Of a stretch of DNA of 64,000 nt, positions 1 through 9,511 are shown in pieces (the first letter of the stretch is position 1; each line of letters opens with the position of its first letter). Position numbers and translations under genes: made by a program. The notes under the pieces were generated by a model. That model saw only the letters and a list, made by a program, of their open reading frames with translations, had not been told where the DNA came from and ran no database searches. Origin of the DNA: Kalmusia sp. IMI 367209 (lineage: Eukaryota > Ascomycota > Dothideomycetes > Pleosporales > Didymosphaeriaceae); NCBI GenBank assembly GCA_027946365.1, contig JAPEUQ010000006.1:620001-684000 (forward strand), in the 5' to 3' direction.

Positions 1-30
1 GACAGGCCTTCTGGACAATACGACTAAACC

Positions 31-327
31 GTGCTGGACGGGAGAATGCTGGACGGGAGAAAGCTGGAGCTTCGTCTCGACGCGAACGGGTCGTTGAGAA
101 GGTTTTCATGTTTTCATCATCTCAGGACGGTGGAGCTGATTTTCAATACGTGCCGGCCGCTGGCTGTGGACCGTGTGATGGAGAAGTTGTTTGATGCAGG
201 CTCTCCTTGGGCTACGCTAGGATCATATAGTGTGAAAGTGGCACTGGACAGCCTGGAGAAGGAGAAACATGGATGTCAACATCGTATAATATGGGGAGGA
301 AGATCACAAGAGTGGTCTAGGTGCTGA
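31..327 (+). CDS. Hypothetical protein, 3' end of a possible larger gene
   Basis: The frame opens with GTG at 31 and has an ATG at 46; an in-frame stop lies just upstream (25-27), so any longer gene would have to reach it by splicing from outside the window. The product is about 93 residues from the ATG, basic, with no signal peptide or membrane segment. The C-terminal half (KVALDSLEKEKHG, then a Trp-Gly-Gly) has ordinary protein composition and looks like the tail of an uncharacterised fungal family, but I cannot name it. The N-terminus is made by a 15-bp direct repeat and encodes a duplicated Leu-Asp-Gly-Arg. It may be a chance ORF. Confidence 0.3.
   Translation: MLDGRMLDGRKLELRLDANGSLRRFSCFHHLRTVELIFNTCRPLAVDRVMEKLFDAGSPWATLGSYSVKVALDSLEKEKHGCQHRIIWGGRSQEWSRC
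33..60. repeat. 15-bp tandem duplication
   Basis: The 13-mer GCTGGACGGGAGA occurs at 33-45 and again at 48-60, giving a 15-bp unit repeated in tandem. In frame it encodes a duplicated Leu-Asp-Gly-Arg. Confidence 0.8.
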
Positions 328-1415
328 GCAGGAATCAAGTCCTGTTAAAAGAACCTAACAGCTATGTGCCCTCTAGCCTGCGCTTTACAGTTCAGCCACC
401 GAATGAATGCCTCAAGCCAGCAGCTGAGCTTTCAAGCCTCGTCCGAGACTGATCACGAAAGTTCGTGCTTAACAAAAAGGCCTCGGAGATGATGATCACT
501 TGGTGGAGGCGCAAACGAAGTTAACAAGGTCTCCGGATAACGTAGGTGGTGTTGAAGCATCTTGAATAGAGACAGACCTCTCTTCCGAACAAGAAGTTGA
601 AAAGGGTCCAAGCAAAAGTGACCTATCCCCAAAGTTTGACTACTGGACACGTGGATAGTAGCCGTCTGATCTGCATCAGCACATCTTCTTAAGTATAAGG
701 ATACGGGACGGGAACCAATGAAATTGCTTTCCGCCCTTTTAAATTCTCTGTGGCGTATTTTCCATGCCACTCAGCTTCTCAGGTCCCGAACAAGTGACCG
801 TGGCGCATATTCTACGAATTTTCCAAGGCTGGGCTGATTCCTGATGAGACTGAACGACTGAACGATTGGCCTTGATGATACTTTGATGCATAGCTTCCGG
901 TAAATTCGGTCATAGGGCAATAGAACCATAAACTAAAATTCATCTTTTCTCGTGTAGTGGGAGTTCAGTAAGTACAAATCTCAAGCAAGGCTTTGTGCGG
1001 TTGTACGACACCGATCAACCAAAAAAGCGCTGTACCACGTTTAAAGAACTTTTTTGCGATGTCGCATGTGCTTCGCATAGAAAAAGGCAACTGCGTTACA
1101 GAGCGATGTCTGACATTGGGGGCGGGGTGGGGTGGCTGAAGGAGATCGAACCTCGCTCACAGCCCCCACCGTTCATACACAGCCAGTACCTGTAGCAAGC
1201 CGCAGTGGACACATATCTAGGCCTCAAAATGTGCGGACATGTGCCTAGTATTCCAAAGTTCATTCACTTAGCGCGTTCCTTCCTGTTTCAAAGTATTTAT
1301 TTTATACCTTGCGAACACGTACAAGCATCTATCCGTGTGCATCGTTTCCTAACAACGATCCGAACGCCGTCTACAATTAATACTGCATTTTAATACCCCC
1401 TGCTTCGACTAGACG
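328..1415. other. Stretch without a recognisable gene
   Basis: Short open frames occur on both strands (for example minus 453-770, about 105 codons), but none has recognisable motifs, convincing composition or splice support. A G-rich patch lies near 1119-1135. I see no tRNA or repeat. Confidence 0.5.
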
Positions 1416-1649
1416 ATGGCACCACATAGCCTACACATATCGCACCTTAGGCGCCGTGAAGACTCGGAGTCAAAGATCGAACTCATCGGCATCATCATCG
1501 GGAGCATCCTCGGCTTCCTCACGCTTGCTGTCGCGCTTTGGACGGCGTATAGGCATTGGCAATCGGATAAAGTGGAAGAGGCTGAGCGGCGGCGGAAGGA
1601 AAAGGTGAAAAGGGTGCTATACCCTTGGAGATGGTTTCGGAGAGGATGA
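1416..1649 (+). CDS. Small single-pass membrane protein (hypothetical)
   Basis: A 77-residue ORF starts at ATG 1416. It has a short polar N-terminus, one strongly hydrophobic segment at about residues 24-46 (Ile/Leu/Gly/Ala-rich, followed by WTAYRHW), then a Lys/Arg/Glu-rich tail ending in aromatic and arginine residues. The positive-inside pattern suggests the tail is cytosolic. This topology is seen in many short orphan proteins of Dothideomycetes. No family assignment is possible. The clean hydrophobic helix with a basic flank argues against a random ORF, but it could still be one. Confidence 0.4.
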   Translation: MAPHSLHISHLRRREDSESKIELIGIIIGSILGFLTLAVALWTAYRHWQSDKVEEAERRRKEKVKRVLYPWRWFRRG

Positions 1650-1940
1650 AGAGGCTCTAGATTACTTCAGGGGAATTGATGCAGAATTCAAGTGATACAT
1701 ACTCATAGTCTTTTCAATGAAGCTGCTAATATTTAATCAGGCTGGAACAAGGGACGATATGTCGAGAGGATTTGAACATGGGTAATATTGCTACAACAAG
1801 AGCCAAGCAAGATCGAAGGACATCCGAATTCAAGAAAGAGGAGCCCCATAGGCTTTTTGTCCAATATTAACAAGAAGAAAAGGATACTCGGGTGGTCGAT
1901 GGTCCAGCGTCAATACACAAGTTTTGGTGCTGCTGGCGAT

Positions 1941-3262
1941 TTATGCCACTCGATTGGTCACTTCGACGAACTTCTCCCACTGCTGGTAGGCTTCACCACT
2001 CGAGATGGCCCACTTCGCTCTTCGTACGCCTTCTTTCCAGCGACCACCGCCAGGACCGACCTCCTTGATGACATTTCCGTCATCGCCGTGGCCCATATCG
2101 CTCGTGTCCGCATCGCAGATACCGCTCACAACAAATAACGCTGCGGTGTTGATGTAGACAAAGTGCAAAATCGGGTCATCTTCCGGTACTTCGCCCTTCA
2201 ATATGCGCATCAGGATTTCAGCGTTTACTTCTGGAGATTGGCCGGGTGAGACCTCGCTTAATGGATGCGATAGTAGACCAAAATCGCTCGGAGAAACAGT
2301 GAAGTACTGGATGTCAACTTTTTGCGTCTCAGGGTTCTGCACAAGTCTCCAGCAATGAGAGGGTCCTGCGCAAGAGATCTCGTCTAATTCCTCGTCTCCG
2401 CAAATGATCATGCCTTTCGTGCAACCCGACTGGCGAAGCGACTCAGCGAAGTCTGGCCCAATCTCTTTCCGCGCTACGCCAATCATGCGGGCTTCGATGA
2501 GTGGATGTAAGGGATTAGCGAGCGGCCCTAGTAGGTTGAAGATGGTTCGCCATCCGAGCTGTTTCCGGATGGAGGCTGCATGACGGGCTCCAGGGTGGAA
2601 GATGGGCGCGAACAGGAAGGCGTAATTTGAGTGGGAGTACACTTCGTGTATGGTGTTGGGGGTGATGGCGGCGATCTGAGGGGCCTTTGGTTGCGCGCAG
2701 GCAAGCAGATCCGCAGAGCCGGAGCGAGATGTGCTAGCGCGATTTCCGTGTTTCCCAACCATAAGAAGAGAGCTTGCTAATATCGACGAGGTAGTGGAAA
2801 TGTTGAATGTGTTGTGTGAGTCACCACCCGTGCCCACGATATCACACTGTAGCTGTTAGAATAATTTTGGACGGTTGAAGTTTGAGGATGAATATGATAA
2901 AATACACAGATTGAGGCAAATGTATTTCTGAGACATACCAGTCCACCGTGATAATTGGCTTCTTTCCTACCTCTTTCTGCGAGCAACTTCGACAAGCCTT
3001 CAATGTCCATGGCGCTTCCGAAATCGCGCATTGACGCTGCACATTTGCTCAGAACATCTGCTTGACGATCGCGGTCTGTGAAATGCAGACACGTCAAGAG
3101 TGCGCCAATCTGGACTTCAGATAGACTATTGGTGAAGATCAGGGAGATGGCAGCTGCTATCTCGCTGGCATCTGGCTTTGTGGCGGCCGATTCGTGCCAC
3201 AACCGTTTGAGCAGTGGCGTAATTGAGGTTTTGGGCTCCTCGCCGCCCGTTATAGTTGACAT
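1941..3262 (-). CDS. TRP4: Anthranilate phosphoribosyltransferase
   Basis: This enzyme transfers the phosphoribosyl group of PRPP to anthranilate, the second dedicated step of tryptophan synthesis, in the cytosol. Two exons, 3262-2939 and 2846-1941, flank a 92-bp intron (GTATGT ... CTAAC ... CTACAG), giving 409 residues, normal for fungal TRP4. The helical N-terminal domain is followed, just after the splice, by the PRPP loop VGTGGDSHNTFNIST and then KHGNRASTSRSGSADLL, the two diagnostic motifs of the family. Splicing joins Gly-Gly-Leu to Cys-Asp-Ile-Val-Gly-Thr-Gly-Gly-Asp, as expected for homologues. It is divergent from MAK21; a perfect TGAGTCA lies 169 bp upstream of the ATG, consistent with general amino acid control by the Gcn4/CpcA factor. 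The frame is intact. Confidence 0.95.
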
Positions 3263-3430
3263 TTTGATGTCGCTGGCTGAGTATAATTGTGTTTACCGTT
3301 CCAGAATGAGATTTGGGTGAAGATTTTGGTATATTTGAGTTCCGTATAGCCAATCTAAGACCAATTGACCCAAATGCAGAGGATTAACTGATGGTCTGAC
3401 CAAGATGGAAGGTGGAAAGCTATTCAATGT

Positions 3431-3437
3431 TGAGTCA
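3431..3437. promoter_or_regulatory. Gcn4/CpcA-type site TGAGTCA upstream of TRP4
   Basis: A perfect TGAGTCA heptamer lies 169 bp upstream of the TRP4 start codon and about 210 bp upstream of the divergent MAK21 start. This is the known binding sequence of the bZIP activator Gcn4/CpcA/Cpc1, which induces amino-acid biosynthesis genes including tryptophan genes. A 7-mer can occur by chance; its placement in front of TRP4 makes it credible. Confidence 0.6.
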
Positions 3438-3649
3438 TTCGGAACCCGACTGCGAACATCAACATAAAATGGCACACCCCACTAGGGCCGATGGCGGGCG
3501 AGCGCACGGCCTCCCGGAGGCTAGTTATTCCGGCCGGTCCACAATTTTCGAACGCGACGGCGCTCGAGTGCGCGCACAAGGTCAATGACGGGTCGGAGAG
3601 ACATCTCTGACTGGCCTTGCAACTATACCCTCACGCCCGCCCACACCAG

Positions 3650-6421
3650 ATGGGGAAGAAGCGGACCCATGCCGAGACGAAAGATGGCCCAACGCGGCCG
3701 CCTCCGGATAAGAGCCGCCTGAGCGCGAAACACGACCGGAAGGACGCGCGCAAGAACGGCGAAGCGAGGCCGCGTGCGGCGCTGGTAAGAAAGTCGCATA
3801 CACGGATAGTGATGGATGCTGATGCGCGATAGCTGTTTACTCCGCAGCCGGAATGGCACGCCGTCGCCCTGCCCGTACTACCCACCGTCGAGAATCCCAC
3901 CGTACCCGCCCGTCATGTCCTTGACGAGCTGCATCAGTATGCCGACGAGCTGCTTGAAGCAGAGGCGACCGAATATGGCAAGTCGCATCTGTCCAAGGAC
4001 TCGTCGCACAAGTTCATGTCGACTGTCATGACGTCTGGTACCATGGAGGATAAGGTCTCGGCCCTGACGTTGCTGATCCAGGAGTCGCCGTTGCATACGA
4101 CCAAGGCATTTGAGCAGCTACTGGGGCTTTCGCGCAAGAAGAGTAGGAATGCTGCCATGATGGCCCTAGCGGCGCTCAAGGACCTGATGGGCCAGGGCGT
4201 CGTGCTGCCACCTGACCGCAAGCTGAAAGCCTTTGCGCGCCAACCCGGTCTGATCTGCGCACTGCAGGGCAAGACCGCTCACTGGAAATATGGCGATGCA
4301 CTACCGGGGCAGATCCAAAAGATCCACCTCATCGCATGGGCATACGAGGACTGGTTGAAGAAGCAGTACTTTGAGTTGCTCAAAATCATTGAAGGATGGT
4401 CCAATGACGAGGTCGAATACTCGCGTAACCGCGCCGTGACCTTTGTGTGGGAACTATTAAAGGAGAAGCCGGAGCAAGAAGAGAACTTGCTACGGTTACT
4501 CATCAATAAGCTTGGTGACAAGGAGAAGAAGGTTGCATCCCGCGCCTCCTATCTGCTTCTCCAACTACAGATCACCCATCCGCTCATGAAGAGTGTCATC
4601 ATTAGCTCCATTGAGTCTGATCTGTTGTTCCGACCGAATCAGAGCAGCACCGCAAAGTATTATGCGGTTCTTACACTGAACCAGACGGTACTAAGTGGTC
4701 GCGAACAGGAAGTAGCGAACAAATTGTTGGAGATCTACTTCAGCCTCTTCGTCGGACTACTAAAGAAGCAAAAGGAGCATGACGATAAGGAAGAGCAGGT
4801 GCAACAGCTGAACAAACATGGACACGTCCAAGGTGGAGGAAGCAAGCCTGGAAAGATGGCTCGCAAGAAGGCCCAGAAGGCCGCAACGCGGGCTTTCAAA
4901 GTAGAGGATGAAAGTCGGGAGAGGCTGATCTCCGCCATTCTAACCGGTGTTAACCGCGCTTTTCCCTTTGCTAAGACGGACGATGAGCAGTATGTACCAG
5001 ACCCCAGTGTCTCTTTCGTGACTGACAAGTCTAGGTTCGGGGACCAGATCAATACCATCTTCACAATTACTCACTCAGCCAATTTCAACACCAGCATTCA
5101 GGCTATGAGCCTCATTCAACAGATTTCTTCTACGAAACATTTCGCTACCGACCGTTTCTATCGCACCCTTTACGAATCACTTTTGGATCCTCGTCTCATT
5201 TCCACGTCAAAACATATCATGTACTTGAACCTTCTCTATCGGGCACTGAAATCGGATATCAACACGAAGCGGGTTCAGGCTTTTATCAAGCGCCTTCTGC
5301 AAATCATTCACCTACACGAGCCGCCGTTTATTTGCGGCGTCTTGTATCTGGTCAATGAACTGATCATCCAGTTTCCAAATATCAAGTCGATGTTGGTATC
5401 GCCCGAGGACAATGCTTCGGATAGCGGCGAAGAGCATTACGACGATGTTCCAGAAGATGGCGAGATTGCGGCACCTAAGAAAAAGACTGAGACGGCGCAT
5501 CCGCACTACGACGCTAGAAAGCGAGACCCGGAGCACGCGCATGCAGATTTGTCCTGTCTCTGGGAGCTTCTACCCCTGCAAGCTCACTACCATCCCTCAG
5601 TGCACGTACTCGCAACCAAGCTTCTCAACCAAGATACTATCAAAGAGAAACCCGACCCCACTATTTATACTCTAATGAACTTCCTCGACAAGTTTTCATT
5701 CAAGAATGCAAAGACGAAGACGCAGGCTACCCATGGCTCTTCCATTATGCAGCCTATGTCTGGTACTGCCAAAGCTGCTGACTACCTTATCACTGCTCGT
5801 GACGGAGATAGGACGCACAACGCGGTCAATTCGGAGCAGTTCTGGCGGAAGAAGGTTGACGACGTCCGTGTGGATGAGGTCTTTTTCCACACCTACTTCG
5901 AGAAAGCGGGCAAAGCCAAGCAAGCAAATAAGAAAGAAAAGAAGAAGCGGAAGAAGGATGACGAAGACAGTGATGAGTCGGGCGAAGAGGAGATCTGGAA
6001 GGCTCTCGTGAATAGCCGACCTGAGATCGAAGGCGGCGACGATGACGACGAAGGCTTCAGTGATATTGACATGGAAGACATGATGAGTGACGATGACGAG
6101 CCCGGCGGTATTGGCATGGATGAAGGCGTTGAGCTCAACCTCGGAAGTGATGATGACGAAGCAGGCGGCGCAAGTGAAGACGACGACATGGACGGCTTCG
6201 ATCTCGATGACAAGGAAGCCTTCGTTGATAGTGATGAAGACATCCCCGTCGACATTGACATGGATGACGACACGGATGTCGAGGAACCTGCGCCCACGAA
6301 GTCGAGCAAGGAGAAGGAGAAGGAGAAGAAGAAAAATAAGAAGAGGAAGCTCAAACACCTCCCTACCTTTGCTTCGGCAGATGATTATGCCAAGCTCATT
6401 GGCGGCGACGATAGCGAGTAG
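3650..6421 (+). CDS. MAK21: Ribosome biogenesis protein MAK21/NOC1 (CCAAT-binding-factor family)
   Basis: NOC1/MAK21 works with NOC2 in the nucleolus on early 60S pre-ribosomes and their intranuclear transport. Exon 1 is 3650-3784 (45 codons, Lys/Arg-rich nucleolar-type N-terminus). A short intron 3785-3832 (GTAAGA ... CTGAT ... AG) leads into exon 2, 3833-6421; an alternative acceptor at 3847 would remove five residues. The product is about 907 residues. After the splice comes the F-x-P-x-P-x-W segment typical of the family N-terminus, then an all-helical HEAT-like body and the CBF/Mak21 domain (about residues 370-620). The C-terminus has a very acidic Asp/Glu/Ser tract interrupted by Lys-rich clusters, as in yeast and human homologues. 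The in-frame start at 3617 is less likely because MGKKR begins at 3650. Confidence 0.92.
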
Positions 6422-7080
6422 ATATATGCTTTTCTGGATATGCACGGTTCGAATGTCTAAGTTGGCGCGGAAGAAGGATGGCGCTCGGTGGACACGATAT
6501 TCGTGCGTGCGTGCTCTTACTTCTTTGTAGATATCCCATACTTTTGTAATGCCCTTAGGCATGAATGTACATGTTGCGGATGCGAATGTTCTTCTCACAT
6601 CCACAATGTGGGCGTGGGTGTAAGTGGTGCTGTTACGACCTGAAGTTGTTGCGCGGCGATACTTGCGTGCTAATGAACCGAGATGTCTATAGTTGAGTGC
6701 TTTCCACCGCTAACAGAGGACAAGGTATGTTTTACACTATGATGGTACGAAATGAGAAGGTTGATTTCTGGATTTAAATATTATAGGGCAAAAGGGGGCC
6801 GCTGGGCCTGATAAAGCAACAAGATTGCTAATGGTAGAAATAGACATCTTCATTGGATCGCGTTTGGAAACAGACACGATGACGACTCTGGGCGCGCTTT
6901 TATATATGACAAGCTGAGCCACCAAGTCATGCAGCTGTGCGAACGCTATTGGTCGCTTCAGACGCTTCGCCACTAACCTTCACCGGTTTACTGTTTCCAT
7001 GCGTACAACTATCATCGCTTCTCCGTCAGCACTTTTGGTGTCTCATGTCCATTCTTCAGTTTCCTCACTTCATTCAAATA
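6422..7080. other. Intergenic, MAK21 3' flank and HET gene 5' flank
   Basis: This holds the MAK21 downstream region and the presumed promoter of the HET gene. Open frames here are shadows. No RNA gene or repeat was seen. Confidence 0.5.
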
Positions 7081-9147
7081 ATGGACTTGCGACGTAAATT
7101 CCCATACCGGCCACTTTTCTCAGGGTCCTGGGAAGAATTTGGGATTCGACTCATATGTCTGCATCCAGGCGACTTCAATCACCCTATATTGTGTAGCATA
7201 TATCATGCTTCCATCAAGAGAAATACACCCAATCTGGAGTATATTGCATTGTCATACGTATGGGGAGATGCCACACAGACAAAACCTATCCAGCTTGGAT
7301 ACCATGAGCCTTCGACAGCCCGAGTCGTTCATACAAGGTCATCTGATCTTCCCCTGGAGGTTAATCGCTTCGAAATATTCCAAGTGACTTTGAACCTAGA
7401 AAGCGCATTACGACATTTACGAGACCGAACGGCACAACGCGTACTTTGGGTCGATGCTATCTGCATCAACCAATTCGATGTAGAAGAGTGCCAATCACAA
7501 GTGCAAATGATGGGAGATGTGTACTCAAAAGCTGTAAAGGTCCATATATGGTTGGGATCAATCAACGATGTGTCCATGTCAACGTCCGACATATCCAGTA
7601 TAACGGACATGCAAGAGGTATTAAAAAGCTATGAAGCAGGACAAGCTCCGTTACACAGAAGCTCCTCACAACCCTCTTCACTTCCACAGACATGTTTGGA
7701 AGCAGCATATAGAGAAAGTTTGCGTCGTGATCTATTTCCTCAGTCTCAAGCAGATCATCACCAAACGCTTTCGTTCAAAGAGAGCAGCAGAGAGAATATC
7801 ATCGAGGTAGCACTAAACGCAGCCCGGGCATATGTTACGGTAGAACACCATCTTCAAAATCACGAAATCGGAAAACTTCGATTGCCAGATGAGCTAGAGT
7901 CGCTTGGAATGCAAATCATAGCTTCGCGTCCTTGGTGGAGACGCGTCTGGGTCATCCAAGAAGCCACACTTGCAGCAGAAGATCCGATCATGCAATGCGG
8001 TTTCACAATTATCAAGTATCGTAAATTTCTCGAATCAGCGAATTTTTGCATGCTGAACAACTTGCAAGTGGAGCTTTCCAACAACCACATATTGCTTAAA
8101 GTCCACACGATGTTCGATAAAGGATACGATCCAACAGAAGTCTCTCTTGCAAGCCGGGTACTTGCATACCTGGGCTGTATGAGTGGGAATTTTGAAGCCA
8201 CCAAACCTAAAGATAGGATATACGGACTATTAGGACTCATTCGTATGAGCACTATGCATGACAACATCTTCTTTAAGACTATATTTCAATACGGAATGGA
8301 GATCGAAGAACTGTTCCATAACATTGCTGTCTGGATCCTTCGTGATCCGCATCCTCGATCATATCCTCTCCAAATCTTGGAGAACGGGCCCAGTGCTATC
8401 GAAAGCGTACCATCGTGGGTACCGGTGTGGGAATCAAGACAGTGGATTGGAGATAGAATACACCACGGAACCCCGAAAAGTACATTCAAAATTTTGGGTC
8501 GAGGCACTTCTTTAGGGATACAGCATGCGCTAGCACTAGGACGAGTGATTACCGTAGTGGAAATTCCCACTGTGAAAGCACCAAACAATTCAGAAACGCT
8601 GCTTAAAGCACTTTTTGAGGTTCAGGAACGAATCATGACCGCTCTGAAAATTATGAAGATTCCTCATGCTACCATAAGAACGCATATCCACAGATTTCAA
8701 GACTATCTCTATCACAACTTCTGGAATATTGATGAGGAAAAGGAGCCAAATTTGTTCGAACAGAGTACGTTGAAAGTCCTCCTTGAACGTAAAGAGAAAT
8801 TGAGGAGAGGTAAAAAAACACGGGGTAACTGCAGGGGTCCAAAGCATCAAGCGAATCTTGACGCTGCAAGTGTCTTCTCAGGTACCAGACTCACCTGTTT
8901 TTTCGAGGAGGTCAAATACCTTTTGATTGGATCAAAGATGGTCGGACATATCTTCGAAGACTCGCTACCTCCTTGGCGGAGCGATGACAGACTATTTCTC
9001 ATACCCGAGTGTCGCTGGGCTTTAGGCCTCCGGTATAGTAGGGAAGGATATCGATACATGTACAGGGTATTTGTTTCTAAACTTGAATGGAAGCAACGTC
9101 AGATACAGCTAAACGAGAAAGGCACCTATGAGGACATTCTCATATAG
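7081..9147 (+). CDS. HET-domain (heterokaryon incompatibility-type) protein, full length
   Basis: HET-domain proteins act in fungal allorecognition; the domain triggers cell death when partners differ. The single-exon ORF gives 688 residues from ATG 7081 (MDLRRKF); in-frame upstream ATGs at 7045 and 6937 extend it without conserved sequence. The HET block is complete: YIALSYVWGD at about residue 55, LWVDAICINQ with the following Q-x-x-x-M-G-x-V-Y-x-x-A at about 122-160, and RPWWRRVWVIQEA at about 282-294. The C-terminal 350 residues carry no NACHT, WD40 or ankyrin repeats that I can see. Codon use and local AT content look ordinary. The partner and specificity cannot be read from sequence. 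Confidence 0.85.
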   Translation: MDLRRKFPYRPLFSGSWEEFGIRLICLHPGDFNHPILCSIYHASIKRNTPNLEYIALSYVWGDATQTKPIQLGYHEPSTARVVHTRSSDLPLEVNRFEIFQVTLNLESALRHLRDRTAQRVLWVDAICINQFDVEECQSQVQMMGDVYSKAVKVHIWLGSINDVSMSTSDISSITDMQEVLKSYEAGQAPLHRSSSQPSSLPQTCLEAAYRESLRRDLFPQSQADHHQTLSFKESSRENIIEVALNAARAYVTVEHHLQNHEIGKLRLPDELESLGMQIIASRPWWRRVWVIQEATLAAEDPIMQCGFTIIKYRKFLESANFCMLNNLQVELSNNHILLKVHTMFDKGYDPTEVSLASRVLAYLGCMSGNFEATKPKDRIYGLLGLIRMSTMHDNIFFKTIFQYGMEIEELFHNIAVWILRDPHPRSYPLQILENGPSAIESVPSWVPVWESRQWIGDRIHHGTPKSTFKILGRGTSLGIQHALALGRVITVVEIPTVKAPNNSETLLKALFEVQERIMTALKIMKIPHATIRTHIHRFQDYLYHNFWNIDEEKEPNLFEQSTLKVLLERKEKLRRGKKTRGNCRGPKHQANLDAASVFSGTRLTCFFEEVKYLLIGSKMVGHIFEDSLPPWRSDDRLFLIPECRWALGLRYSREGYRYMYRVFVSKLEWKQRQIQLNEKGTYEDILI

Positions 9148-9511
9148 AAATATAATGTTACTATAGCAGCACGGCTGATTTTGCAGACTAATAAGAGGCC
9201 ATTATGATTAGATCACTGTCTCCTTGATCTATTCACGCATGCGCTCACTTTATCTAAGCTCGCTGAGGTACTTTATTACTGAGCTTTGGGGTGGTCTTTT
9301 GGAGATACATGGAGGAATCGAGGAAACGGTCAAAGCTCGCTGCTGACTAAGGTCTTTGAGAGCTCCCCGCATGAGTTGACTAGCACAAGCTCCCAAAAAC
9401 CTCACATTCGCAAAGAGGGACAGTAAAGACAGGCGAAGATAAAAAACACCATGAAAAGAATGAAAAACACGCTTCTCCGGTAGGCAGTCTCGAACCGGCG
9501 CATATTGCGCA
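9148..9511. other. Intergenic between HET gene and NPR3
   Basis: About 360 bp between two genes on the same strand, holding the HET 3' flank and the presumed NPR3 promoter. No feature recognised. Confidence 0.5.

Noticed and set aside
1119..1135. G-rich patch as a possible quadruplex or promoter element.
   Set aside because: The runs are short and no gene start is nearby; not supportable from sequence alone.
5696..6604. Long minus-strand ORF (about 300 codons) opposite the end of MAK21.
   Set aside because: It lies antisense to the acidic repeats of MAK21; Ile/Val/Leu-rich runs are the complement of Asp/Glu codons. Shadow.
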